A stretch of 53,812 bases of DNA from an uncultured Pelagibacteraceae bacterium (lineage in GTDB: Bacteria; Pseudomonadota; Alphaproteobacteria; Pelagibacterales; Pelagibacteraceae): NCBI GenBank assembly GCA_902573465.1, contig CACGJX010000007.1, positions 1-53,812 of the forward strand, given 5' to 3'. The notes under the pieces are model-generated. The model had not been told where the DNA came from. It searched no databases and saw nothing but the letters and a program-made list of their open reading frames with translations. Position numbers and translations under genes: made by a program. Numbering within the stretch: the stretch's first letter is position 1; every line of letters begins with the position of its first letter. Shown one piece after another: positions 44,007-52,603 of this stretch.

Positions 44007-45185
44007 CTATTTATTTTGAAGTGAAAATTGAATTAAATCAATATTTTTTGATTTAAATCCTGCTTCACAATACGAGAGATAAAATTCCCACATTCTTTTG
44101 AAAGTTAAATCAAATCCTTGTTTTTTAATTAAATCCCATTTCTTATTAAATTCATTTTTCCACATAACTAATGTATTAGAATAATGATCAGCGTACGAAT
44201 CGTAAGATTTAATAGTCAAACCATTTTCAGAAACATATTTATTAATAATACCTTTGCTTGGTAAAAATCCCCCAGGGAAAATATATTTTTGAATAAAATC
44301 TTGTTTAGTTTTATATCTATCAAACATACTGTCATCTATAGTGATAGCTTGTATAGCTGCTCTTCCATCATTTGATAGATTATTTTTGATCGTTTTAAAA
44401 TAACTTTCTAGATAGTTTTGACCAACAGCCTCTATCATTTCAATTGATGCTATTGAGTTATATTTCTCTTTTAAATCTCTGTAATCTTTTATTTCAATAT
44501 TTACTTTTTCATTCAAGCCACATTCGTGCATTCTTTTTTTTGCATATTCAAACTGTTTTTTTGAAATGGTGATGCAGTCTAATTTTACATCATATTTTTT
44601 ACCTAAATATTCGGCAAAACCACCCCAACCACATCCAATTTCTAAAATTTTATCTCCATTATTCGGATTAATTAAATCGATCAATTTTTGATATTTATTA
44701 TTTTGAGCATTTGATAGATCTTTATTTCGCTCATCAAATATCGCACTTGAATAAGTTAAGGTCTTATCGAGCCAAAGAGCGAAAAATTCATTTCCTAAAT
44801 CATAATGTTTTGAAATATTTTCCTTACTTCTTGCTCTAGTATTTTTTACGAACTTATTCCTTAAGTAATTAATCATTGGAAAATCTAGTAAACCAGAAAA
44901 TTTATATATTATTTTTATATTTCTTGCAGTGATCTCAATTAAATTAGATAAATTATCAGTCTCAAATTCATCCCTCATATATGACTCTGCAAAGCTAACG
45001 CTTCCACCTTTAATTAAATTAAATGTAAAATTAGGTTTTTTGATTTTAAGAATTGCTTTTAGAGGGCTTTGTGAGTTACCGAATTTTAAAAGTTCTCCAT
45101 TATATTTTGTTATTTCTAAATAACCATATTCAATATCTTTTAATATTTTAAAAACTATTTTGTCGGAAAAGTTATATAAACTCAT
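44007..45185 (-). CDS. cfa: Cyclopropane-fatty-acyl-phospholipid synthase family methyltransferase
   Basis: The 392-residue SAM enzyme acts on double bonds of membrane phospholipid chains. It has an N-terminal lipid-contact domain, then ISKHYDLGNEFFALWLD, LTYSSAIF, the SAM loop LEIGCGWGGFAEYLG, TISKKQFEYAKKR and the C-terminal FPGGFLPS and DSYADHYSNTL. These are the CFA-synthase landmarks. Members in DUF1365/COG2907 clusters may carry out modified methylations (for example furan fatty acid steps), so the product may not be a cyclopropane. It shares one base with the DUF1365 stop. Confidence 0.85.
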   Translation of the reverse strand: MSLYNFSDKIVFKILKDIEYGYLEITKYNGELLKFGNSQSPLKAILKIKKPNFTFNLIKGGSVSFAESYMRDEFETDNLSNLIEITARNIKIIYKFSGLLDFPMINYLRNKFVKNTRARSKENISKHYDLGNEFFALWLDKTLTYSSAIFDERNKDLSNAQNNKYQKLIDLINPNNGDKILEIGCGWGGFAEYLGKKYDVKLDCITISKKQFEYAKKRMHECGLNEKVNIEIKDYRDLKEKYNSIASIEMIEAVGQNYLESYFKTIKNNLSNDGRAAIQAITIDDSMFDRYKTKQDFIQKYIFPGGFLPSKGIINKYVSENGLTIKSYDSYADHYSNTLVMWKNEFNKKWDLIKKQGFDLTFKRMWEFYLSYCEAGFKSKNIDLIQFSLQNK

Positions 45186-45943
45186 TAATTCTCAAAACTA
45201 ATATTATTTTTAATTTTAAATTTTTTTTTAATAAACTTTATTCCTTTCATCCATAATTTAAACGCTTCAAAATGTATCGCAGATATAATCTTAAAAGTCA
45301 TTAATGGATGTTTTAAGTAAGATTTTAATAGTTCTTTACTATTAAAATCAACTCTTTTTCCATCTTGTGATGCGAATAAAATCTTTTCATTAAATTGATA
45401 TTGATCAATTACAACTGAAATTTTCTCTGAAGGTCTTAAAATTCTAAAAAAATAATTACAATTCATCTCAATAAATGGAGATACATGAAATTTTTTAGAA
45501 CAATTATGTTGTAAAAGGTTGTTTTTTTCAGTCTTAAAGACATAAGTGTGTTGTTCTCCAAAAGTATTTTTTACTTCATATAATATTGAAATTAGATTTT
45601 CATTATGATCATAAACAAAAAAGACACTCAATGGGTTGAATACGTATCCAAAAATTCTTGGATAACATAATAACTTTATCTTTATATTTTCTGAATTTAT
45701 ATTGTTTTCTATTAAATTTTTTTTTACCCAATCAATCAATGATGAACCATCTCTATCACCATGATCTTTGTCAAAAAAACTTATCAGATTGAAACTATTG
45801 TACGAAAAAAAACTGATTTTTTTATTTAAATAATTTAAATCGGACAAGTCGATTAATAATGAAAATACATTATATTTAAAGAAATGTATTTTTGGTTTGA
45901 ATCTTTTGTGAATTACTGTTCCATTATAAATTGAACTAGTCAT
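45185..45943 (-). CDS. DUF1365 family protein
   Basis: A 252-residue protein with the family landmarks YNGTVIHKRFKPKIHFFKY at the N-terminus, YPRIFGYVFNPLSVFFVYD and FHVSPFIEMNCNYFF. No catalytic mechanism is established; it nearly always lies between a COG2907 oxidoreductase and a CFA-type methyltransferase, which implies a shared lipid pathway. It overlaps COG2907 by 8 bp. Confidence 0.88.
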   Translation of the reverse strand: MTSSIYNGTVIHKRFKPKIHFFKYNVFSLLIDLSDLNYLNKKISFFSYNSFNLISFFDKDHGDRDGSSLIDWVKKNLIENNINSENIKIKLLCYPRIFGYVFNPLSVFFVYDHNENLISILYEVKNTFGEQHTYVFKTEKNNLLQHNCSKKFHVSPFIEMNCNYFFRILRPSEKISVVIDQYQFNEKILFASQDGKRVDFNSKELLKSYLKHPLMTFKIISAIHFEAFKLWMKGIKFIKKKFKIKNNISFEN

Positions 45944-47174
45944 TAAGGTTTTTTAACATTTCAATGGATGATTTTATTCCATCTTCATGAAAACCGTAAC
46001 CAAAATAACTGCCGCAAAAAAGAATATTTCTTTTATTTTGCAAATTTTTAAGCTTACTTTGATAATTTAAAGCAGATTGATCAAAATATGGATGGGTAAA
46101 TTTTACCTTTTTTAAAATTTTAGTCTCATCAATTTCAAAATAGGGGTTTAGTGTAAGGAATATATTTTTTTCGCACTCTAAATTTTGAAGTAAATTTAAC
46201 CAGTAAGTGATCGAGTTTTTTTCAGTTTCATTTTCCTTCATAGATGAGTTCCAAGAACACCATGCATTCTTATTTCTAGGCATTACTGACTCATCTGTAT
46301 GTATATAAGCAAAATTTTCTTTATAATTAAAGTTAGATAAAATTTCTTTTTCTTGATCGGTTGGATCTTCAATCATTGACAAGGCTTGATCAGCATGTGT
46401 TGCGATGATTACTTTATCGTAATCAAAAAATTCATTTTTTCCACCATAATACAAATCAATACCATTTGTTTTGCTTATGATCTTGTTAACTTTATAATTC
46501 TTAAAATATTCTCCACTAATTTTTGGAAGAATTGTTTTTACATAAGACCTACTTCTATTTGAAACTGTGTACCATTGTGGTCTATTCTTAAGTTTAAACA
46601 ATCCATGATTTTGAAAAAATTTTAAAAAAAATTTCAAAGGCATCTTATTTGCCTCATATGGTGGCATAGACCAGATTGCTGACACCATAGGTATTAAATG
46701 ATAATTGATAAATTCTTTAGAAAGATTATTTTTAACCAAATAATCACCTAATGTTATTTCCTCATTTAAAGTATTAAGTTTATCAGATTTTTTATAAAAT
46801 TTTATGATATCAAAAAACATTTTCAAAAATCTAAAATTAAATAAATTCATTTTATTAGAAAAAATTCCGTTCAATCCTTTTCCACAATATTCAAAGTTCG
46901 AATTTTCTACTGACACAGAAAAAGACATATCGCTTTTTTCAATTTCAATCTTATTTTCCTTAAAAAAATTAATTAAATTTGGATAAGTTTTAAAGTTAAA
47001 TACGATGAAACCTATATCCACTGGAACTTTTTTGGTTCCAATCGTTAAATCAATTGTGTGGGAGTGACCACCAAAGTGGTCTTCTTTTTCAAATAAATCT
47101 ACATGATTTTTTTTTGAGAGATAATAAGCGGCACTTAGACCTGAAATGCCTGAACCAACTACAGCAATTTTCAT
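45936..47174 (-). CDS. FAD/NAD-binding amine-oxidase-like protein (COG2907)
   Basis: The 412-residue flavoprotein has AVVGSGISGLSAAYYLSKK and the family blocks FGGHSHTIDL, GFIVFNFKTYPNL, and the C-terminal LFCGSYFGYGFHEDGI. Members resemble phytoene-desaturase/amine-oxidase proteins and probably act on lipid chains. I use the ATG at 47174; a TTG three bases earlier is an alternative. It starts 6 bp after the gcvP stop on the same strand, so it may be read from the gcv transcript. Confidence 0.87.
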   Translation of the reverse strand: MKIAVVGSGISGLSAAYYLSKKNHVDLFEKEDHFGGHSHTIDLTIGTKKVPVDIGFIVFNFKTYPNLINFFKENKIEIEKSDMSFSVSVENSNFEYCGKGLNGIFSNKMNLFNFRFLKMFFDIIKFYKKSDKLNTLNEEITLGDYLVKNNLSKEFINYHLIPMVSAIWSMPPYEANKMPLKFFLKFFQNHGLFKLKNRPQWYTVSNRSRSYVKTILPKISGEYFKNYKVNKIISKTNGIDLYYGGKNEFFDYDKVIIATHADQALSMIEDPTDQEKEILSNFNYKENFAYIHTDESVMPRNKNAWCSWNSSMKENETEKNSITYWLNLLQNLECEKNIFLTLNPYFEIDETKILKKVKFTHPYFDQSALNYQSKLKNLQNKRNILFCGSYFGYGFHEDGIKSSIEMLKNLND

Positions 47175-47180
47175 CAATAA

Positions 47181-50051
47181 TTATGCAGCATCTTCTTTAA
47201 ACTCATCCATGCTTGGACATGTACAGAAAATATTTTTATCACCATAAACATTATCTACTCTAGCTACTGGTGGCCAAAATTTATTTATTTTTAAAAATTT
47301 AGCTGGATAAGCAGCTTGTTCTCTAGAATATTTATGTGTCCAATTATCAGAAGCTAGCTCAGTGTCAGTATGAGGAGCATTTTTGATTGGATTATCAACT
47401 TTATCAAATTTACCAGTCTTAATAAGATCTATTTCTTGTTTAATCTTAATTAGCGTATCACAAAACCTATCTAGCTCTGACAAGTTTTCACTTTCTGTAG
47501 GTTCAATCATCATTGTTCCAGCTACAGGCCAAGACATTGTTGGTGCATGAAAACCAAAATCAATTAATCTTTTTGCAATATCTTCCTCTGTAATACCTGT
47601 TTCTGATTTAATCGATCTAATATCAATTATGCATTCATGTGCAACATTGCCATTAGAACCTTTATACAAGATTGGATAATGATCCTTAAGTCTTTCAGCA
47701 ATATAATTTGCATTTAGTATTGCAACTTTTGATGCAAGTTTTAATCCCTCAGATCCCATCATTTTAATGTACATCCAGGAAATTGACAAAATACTTGAGC
47801 TTCCCCATGGAGCAGCAGACACAGCCCCAATTCCAGTTGCGGGACCACAATCTTTTACAACTGGATGATTTGGCAGATAAACTTGAAGATGTTTTTTACA
47901 TGCAATAGGGCCCATGCCTGGTCCACCTCCCCCGTGAGGTATACAAAATGTTTTATGTAAATTTATATGACAAACATCAGGACCAAAGTTTCCTGGTTTA
48001 GCAATACCAACTAATGCATTCAAATTTGCTCCATCCATATAAACTTGCCCACCATGGTTATGAATCAATTCGCATATATCCATAATCTTTTCTTCAAATA
48101 CTCCATGAGTTGATGGGTATGTGACCATTAAAGCTCCTAAATTTTCAGAGTGAAGCTCAGCTTTTTTCTTTAAATCATCAAAATCTACGTTACCTTCTTT
48201 ATCACAATTAACTACAACTACTTTCATTCCAACCATTTGTGCGCTTGCAGGATTTGTTCCGTGTGCTGAACTTGGTATTAAACATATATTTCTATTTTCA
48301 TCACCTCTATCTAAATGATATTTTCTAATTACCATCAATCCTGCATATTCACCTTGAGCACCGGCATTTGGTTGAAGTGAAACTCCTGAAAAACCAGTAA
48401 TTGATCTCAGCCAATTTTTTAGATCTGTGAATAATGTTCGATACCCCTCCATTTGCTCAATAGGAACAAAGGGATGAGGCTCAGCTAATTCTCTCCATGA
48501 GATAGGTATCATTTCTGCAGTAGCATTTAATTTCATTGTGCACGAGCCTAAAGCTATCATAGTTCTATTAAGTGCTATATCCTTATCCTCTAACTTTTTC
48601 AGATATCTAAGCATTTCTGTCTCAGAACGATATGAGTTAAAAACAGGATGTTCTAAATATTTTGAAGTTCTCAATAAACTTTTTGGTAAATTGGGTAAAC
48701 TTACTGTTGGATCTTCTTTTTTTATAGACTCCGCTGCATTAAAAATTTTTAATAGTTGGTTTACTCTATAAACATTTTTTTTCTCATCAAAAGACACTGC
48801 AAGCATTTCAGAGTTTACTTTTCGAATATTAACTTTTTGATTTAAAGCATTTTTATAAATTTGATCAGTCTTTTCTTTGGTAATAATAGTGACTGTATCA
48901 AAAAAGTAATCAGAATATATTTCGTATCCAGATTGTTTTATTTTATCAGCAAAATTTTTTGCTAATTGAGAAACTCTCTCAGAAATTTTCTTAATTCCTT
49001 CTGGACCATGATAAATGGCATAGGCTGCTGATACTATGGCCAACAAAGCCTGAGCGGTGCAAATGTTACTTGTAGCTTTGTCTCTTCTAATATGTTGTTC
49101 TCTAGTTTGTAGTGACAATCTAAAAGCCTTGTTTCCATGTCTATCTACTGAAACACCAACTATTCTACCTGGCATAGATCTCTTAAATTCATCTTTCGTT
49201 GCAAAAAATGCTGCATGTGGTCCTCCATAACCCATTGGAATACCAAATCTTTGTGAACTGCCAACTGCAATATCAGCCCCAAGTTCCCTAGGCGTTTTAA
49301 GCTTAGCAAGCGCTAAAAGATCACAAGCTAAAATAGCTTTACCATTTTTTTTATGAATTTTACTTATTGCCTCGCTTGGATCTTTAATATCTCCTAAAGT
49401 CCCAGGATACTGTAATATTCCACAAATAATATCCTCTTTTAATTGTTCTAAAACTTTATCTTCATTTCCAACAAGAACTTTGAGACCCATAGGTTCTGCT
49501 CTAGTTCTTATAACCTCAACAGTTTGAGGGTGGCAATTTTCTGAGACAAAAACTAAATTACTGTCACTTTTATCAAGTCTATAACTTAAACCCATAGCCT
49601 CTGCTGCTGCTGTACCCTCATCAAGTAAAGATGCATTTGCAATATCCATTCCTGTAAAGTCAACAATCATTTGTTGGAAATTTAAAAGCATTTCCAATCT
49701 TCCTTGTGCTACTTCTGGCTGATAAGGTGTATATGAGGTATACCAGCCTGGATTTTCTAATATATTTCTTAAAATTACATATGGTGTATAAGTTCCGTAA
49801 TAACCCATGCCAATAAAATTTGAGTAAATTTCATTTTTTTTAGAAATTGCTTTTAATTTTCTTAATGCTTCATACTCTGAATTAGACTCGCCAATATTAA
49901 GTTCACCCTTAAACTGTATTTTTTCTGGAACAGTATTGTTAATTAAATCATCTAATGATTTATAATTTAATTTTTTTAACATTTTAGATTGATCATCTTC
50001 AGATGGACCAATGTGTCTTTTTATAAAATCTTTTTCAGAATTATGTAACAT
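47181..50051 (-). CDS. gcvP: Glycine dehydrogenase (aminomethyl-transferring), P protein
   Basis: GcvP decarboxylates glycine with PLP and passes the aminomethyl group to GcvH. The 956-residue single chain joins the alpha and beta halves found apart in some bacteria. The first half shows GMGYYGTYTPYVILRNILENP and YTPYQPEVAQGRLEML; the second has the PLP lysine in NLHKTFCIPHGGGGPGMGP. The ORF is intact and overlaps gcvH by one base. No dihydrolipoamide dehydrogenase gene is present in the window. Confidence 0.97.
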   Translation of the reverse strand: MLHNSEKDFIKRHIGPSEDDQSKMLKKLNYKSLDDLINNTVPEKIQFKGELNIGESNSEYEALRKLKAISKKNEIYSNFIGMGYYGTYTPYVILRNILENPGWYTSYTPYQPEVAQGRLEMLLNFQQMIVDFTGMDIANASLLDEGTAAAEAMGLSYRLDKSDSNLVFVSENCHPQTVEVIRTRAEPMGLKVLVGNEDKVLEQLKEDIICGILQYPGTLGDIKDPSEAISKIHKKNGKAILACDLLALAKLKTPRELGADIAVGSSQRFGIPMGYGGPHAAFFATKDEFKRSMPGRIVGVSVDRHGNKAFRLSLQTREQHIRRDKATSNICTAQALLAIVSAAYAIYHGPEGIKKISERVSQLAKNFADKIKQSGYEIYSDYFFDTVTIITKEKTDQIYKNALNQKVNIRKVNSEMLAVSFDEKKNVYRVNQLLKIFNAAESIKKEDPTVSLPNLPKSLLRTSKYLEHPVFNSYRSETEMLRYLKKLEDKDIALNRTMIALGSCTMKLNATAEMIPISWRELAEPHPFVPIEQMEGYRTLFTDLKNWLRSITGFSGVSLQPNAGAQGEYAGLMVIRKYHLDRGDENRNICLIPSSAHGTNPASAQMVGMKVVVVNCDKEGNVDFDDLKKKAELHSENLGALMVTYPSTHGVFEEKIMDICELIHNHGGQVYMDGANLNALVGIAKPGNFGPDVCHINLHKTFCIPHGGGGPGMGPIACKKHLQVYLPNHPVVKDCGPATGIGAVSAAPWGSSSILSISWMYIKMMGSEGLKLASKVAILNANYIAERLKDHYPILYKGSNGNVAHECIIDIRSIKSETGITEEDIAKRLIDFGFHAPTMSWPVAGTMMIEPTESENLSELDRFCDTLIKIKQEIDLIKTGKFDKVDNPIKNAPHTDTELASDNWTHKYSREQAAYPAKFLKINKFWPPVARVDNVYGDKNIFCTCPSMDEFKEDAA

Positions 50052-50431
50052 TAGGTATTATTCTCCTTTGCAAATTTATCATAGTCATCTTTGTTCATTA
50101 AAGAGTCCATTTCAGATTTATCTTTTATCTTTAATTTAAAGAACCAAGCAGAATTTTCAGGGTCTTGATTTATTTTGGATGGATCATCTACAATTTCTTG
50201 ATTTGTATCAACAACTTCACCACTAACTGGAGTATAAACATCACTTGCAGCTTTAGTAGACTCAACAACTCCTGCAGTGCCATCTTTTTCAACATTAGAA
50301 CCTTTCTCAGGTAGCTCAGCAAACACAATATCTCCTAGCATTTCTGTTGCATGCTTTGTTATGCCGATTGTTGCTACATCACCCTCTAATTTAATCCATT
50401 CATGCTCTTTAGAATATTTTACTTCACTCAT
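50051..50431 (-). CDS. gcvH: Glycine cleavage system H protein
   Basis: GcvH carries the lipoyl arm between P, T and L proteins. The product has 126 residues with [14 protein letters not shown], the lipoylation segment [19 protein letters not shown] with Lys60, and a C-terminal [10 protein letters not shown]. It overlaps both gcvT and gcvP by single bases (TAATG junctions), so the three proteins are translationally coupled. Confidence 0.97.
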   Translation of the reverse strand: MSEVKYSKEHEWIKLEGDVATIGITKHATEMLGDIVFAELPEKGSNVEKDGTAGVVESTKAASDVYTPVSGEVVDTNQEIVDDPSKINQDPENSAWFFKLKIKDKSEMDSLMNKDDYDKFAKENNT

Positions 50432-51534
50432 TAATTTACTCCTTTTACATAACTTTTTTTATAAAATGGTAGGCTACAAATGTTTGCTGCATATTTTTTG
50501 CCCCTCACCTCTAAAAATACTTTGGTATTTTTTTTTGAAAATTCATTTTCTACATATCCCATTGCTACAGGTCCATTTACACTTGGCCCAAATGTACCAC
50601 TAGTTATCTCTCCAATATGAACATCGGATTGATTAAATATCTTTGTTTTTTCTCTGGCAATTATTCTTCCCTCAGGTTTTATTCCAACTCTAATTTTTGT
50701 AACACCATTGTTCAATTGTTTAATAATTATATCTGAACCAATAAAGTCTCCTTTAGATATTCTCTCTTTTGAAATTGCCCAATTTAAATTTGCTTCCACT
50801 GGGGTTTTGTCTTTATCAAGATCATGACCATACAAGCATAAACCAGCTTCTAACCTTAATGTGTCTCTTGCTCCTAAACCCACTAGCTTCGAACCTTTAT
50901 CAATTAATTCTCTAGTCAATTTATCCGCGAAATTATTTAGAATTGATATCTCGAAACCATCTTCACCTGTATACCCCGATCGAGTAATGTATACTTTTTG
51001 ATTATCAAATAAGAACCAGTTTCCAGACATAAAATTTAAATCTTTTACTCCATCAACAACATCATTTAAGATTTGCGATGATTTAGGTCCCTGAATTGCT
51101 ATTAAAGATCTACTTTCATCCAAAACCATTTTGTACTTTTCTTTTAAAAGTTCTTTTAAGATTTTAAAATCATTGTCTTTACAGGCTGCATTAAGAATTA
51201 TTAAAAAACCTTCATCAATTTTTGTAATGATTAAATCATCTTGTATCCCAGCATCTTTATCCATTAAAAAGCTGTATTTAGAGTGATTTAATTTCAAATT
51301 TTTCAAATCTAATGGAAAAATTTTTTCTAAATCTTGAATTAATTCTTCACCACCATAGATAAATAATTGACCCATATGTGAAACATCAAAAATACCAGAG
51401 TGATTTCTTGTGAATTTATGCTCCTCTACAATACCTTCAGAATATTGGATTGGCATCTGATAACCTGCAAATTCAACAAACTTTGCATTACAATCCTGAT
51501 GTAATTGGTAAAGTGATGTTTTTTTTATTTCCAT
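50431..51534 (-). CDS. gcvT: Aminomethyltransferase, T protein
   Basis: GcvT releases ammonia and transfers the methylene group to tetrahydrofolate. Typical blocks are [61 protein letters not shown] and ITSGTFGPS. The 367-residue length matches family norms. The ATG at 51534 lies 14 bp past the end of the second glycine aptamer with a short purine-rich GAG ahead, so the riboswitch is placed to control its start. Confidence 0.97.
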   Translation of the reverse strand: MEIKKTSLYQLHQDCNAKFVEFAGYQMPIQYSEGIVEEHKFTRNHSGIFDVSHMGQLFIYGGEELIQDLEKIFPLDLKNLKLNHSKYSFLMDKDAGIQDDLIITKIDEGFLIILNAACKDNDFKILKELLKEKYKMVLDESRSLIAIQGPKSSQILNDVVDGVKDLNFMSGNWFLFDNQKVYITRSGYTGEDGFEISILNNFADKLTRELIDKGSKLVGLGARDTLRLEAGLCLYGHDLDKDKTPVEANLNWAISKERISKGDFIGSDIIIKQLNNGVTKIRVGIKPEGRIIAREKTKIFNQSDVHIGEITSGTFGPSVNGPVAMGYVENEFSKKNTKVFLEVRGKKYAANICSLPFYKKSYVKGVN

Positions 51535-51546
51535 ATTAACTCATTA

Positions 51547-51697
51547 TACCCATCTGTATATTTGCCTGAGAGTTTTGCTCCTTCGGCGAGAATTAAATCT
51601 CTTTCCAGAGTTAATATGTTACGGTCCTTTTTGCCTGAGAGATTCCTGGGCGGTTGCTCCTTCGGCGCTACGATAATCTGTAGTCTCTCCCGTAAAT
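51547..51697 (-). promoter_or_regulatory. Tandem glycine riboswitch of the gcv operon
   Basis: On the minus strand two glycine aptamers follow one another. Aptamer I (about 51697-51622) has GGGAGAGAC, GCGCCGAAGGAGCAA and CTCTCAGGCAAAAAGGACCG; aptamer II (about 51612-51547) has CTCTGGAAAGAG, CGCCGAAGGAGCAA and CTCTCAGGCAAA followed by CAGATGGG. The repeated GCCGAAGGAGCAA and CTCTCAGG cores are the class hallmarks. Only about 14 bases separate aptamer II from the gcvT ATG, with no terminator, so control is probably at translation initiation. The family is usually an on-switch for glycine breakdown. Confidence 0.96.
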
Positions 51698-51699
51698 CA

Positions 51700-51728
51700 A
51701 TAGTCCTATAAGTGACATAAAATGTCAA
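51700..51728 (-). promoter_or_regulatory. Predicted promoter of the glycine riboswitch / gcv operon
   Basis: On the minus strand TTGACA (51728-51723), a perfect -35, is followed 17 bp later by GACTAT (51705-51700). The start of transcription would fall at the first bases of aptamer I, as expected for a riboswitch leader. The -35 overlaps the stop codon of the DMT permease gene and one half of an inverted repeat TGACAT-TTT-ATGTCA (51713-51727). Confidence 0.6.
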
Positions 51729-52603
51729 TTAGAAACGATTGCTTTTGGCTTTTTTAAAAGCGTGTAAAACTGTAGTAATACAGCAAAAAGGATTATTGCT
51801 CCTCCTATCAATCCATACAATGAAGGTATTTCGTTTACAAAAAGAAAAGCCCAAATAGGACCAAGAACGGATTCGGATAGCATGATTATTCCAACCATCG
51901 CAGAAGGAGTTGTTCTTGCACCAATTGTTATAAATATAAAACCGAAACCTATTTGAAAAAATCCTGCTAAAAAACCTAAAAAAATATCATGAGGTGAAAT
52001 CATTATTGTAGGTGAAAGTGATAAACCAATAAGACATGAACTTATACCTGCAACGAACTGTGCTGGGACCATATCAACTGATGGAAATTTTCTAACGATC
52101 ATTATTAAAACTGCAAAAGTAATTGGCATTGTGAAAGCTGCTAAATTTCCAGATAATTCTCCTGGAGATAATGAATTTCCAACCATCAACAGCACTCCTG
52201 ACATTGCTAAAATAATTGAAATTAACGTAATTAAATTAATTTTTTCTTTTAAGAAAAAAAAACCAAATATAGCTAAAAATAAGATTTGAAGTGATATGAT
52301 GAAATTAGTATTAGCAACAGTGGTGTTATACATGGCAAAAACATAACCACAGAAACCAATAGATAATATTAATCCACCAATAAAACCTGGTAATCCAGAG
52401 TCATAAAAAGATTTTAAAACTTTGCTTTTGTAAGTGATAATCAAAAAAGTTAAAACCGTAAGAGAGAAAAATAAGGATCTCCAAAATAATATTTGCCATA
52501 AAGTTGCACCTTCAAAAGATTTAACTATTAGTCCACCAAAGCTTAAACTAAGAGCACCAAAAAATATCAGTAATGGACCGGGTAAACTTTTTAAAATATT
52601 CAT
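51725..52603 (-). CDS. DMT-superfamily permease (EamA family)
   Basis: The 292-residue protein has ten hydrophobic helices in two EamA halves, with NTTVANTNFIISLQILFLAIFG and MVGIIMLSESVLGPIWAFLFVNE at the repeat ends. It shares one base with the pxpC stop, so it is the last gene of pxpB-pxpC-DMT. Transport of 5-oxoproline or a related amino acid is a position-based guess. Its stop codon lies in the gcv promoter. Confidence 0.88.
   Translation of the reverse strand: MNILKSLPGPLLIFFGALSLSFGGLIVKSFEGATLWQILFWRSLFFSLTVLTFLIITYKSKVLKSFYDSGLPGFIGGLILSIGFCGYVFAMYNTTVANTNFIISLQILFLAIFGFFFLKEKINLITLISIILAMSGVLLMVGNSLSPGELSGNLAAFTMPITFAVLIMIVRKFPSVDMVPAQFVAGISSCLIGLSLSPTIMISPHDIFLGFLAGFFQIGFGFIFITIGARTTPSAMVGIIMLSESVLGPIWAFLFVNEIPSLYGLIGGAIILFAVLLQFYTLLKKPKAIVSN

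Noticed and set aside
51525..51728. 67-codon minus-strand ORF ahead of gcvT
   Set aside because: It is the glycine riboswitch read as protein; the aptamer consensus repeats explain the sequence, and the frame overlaps the gcvT start.
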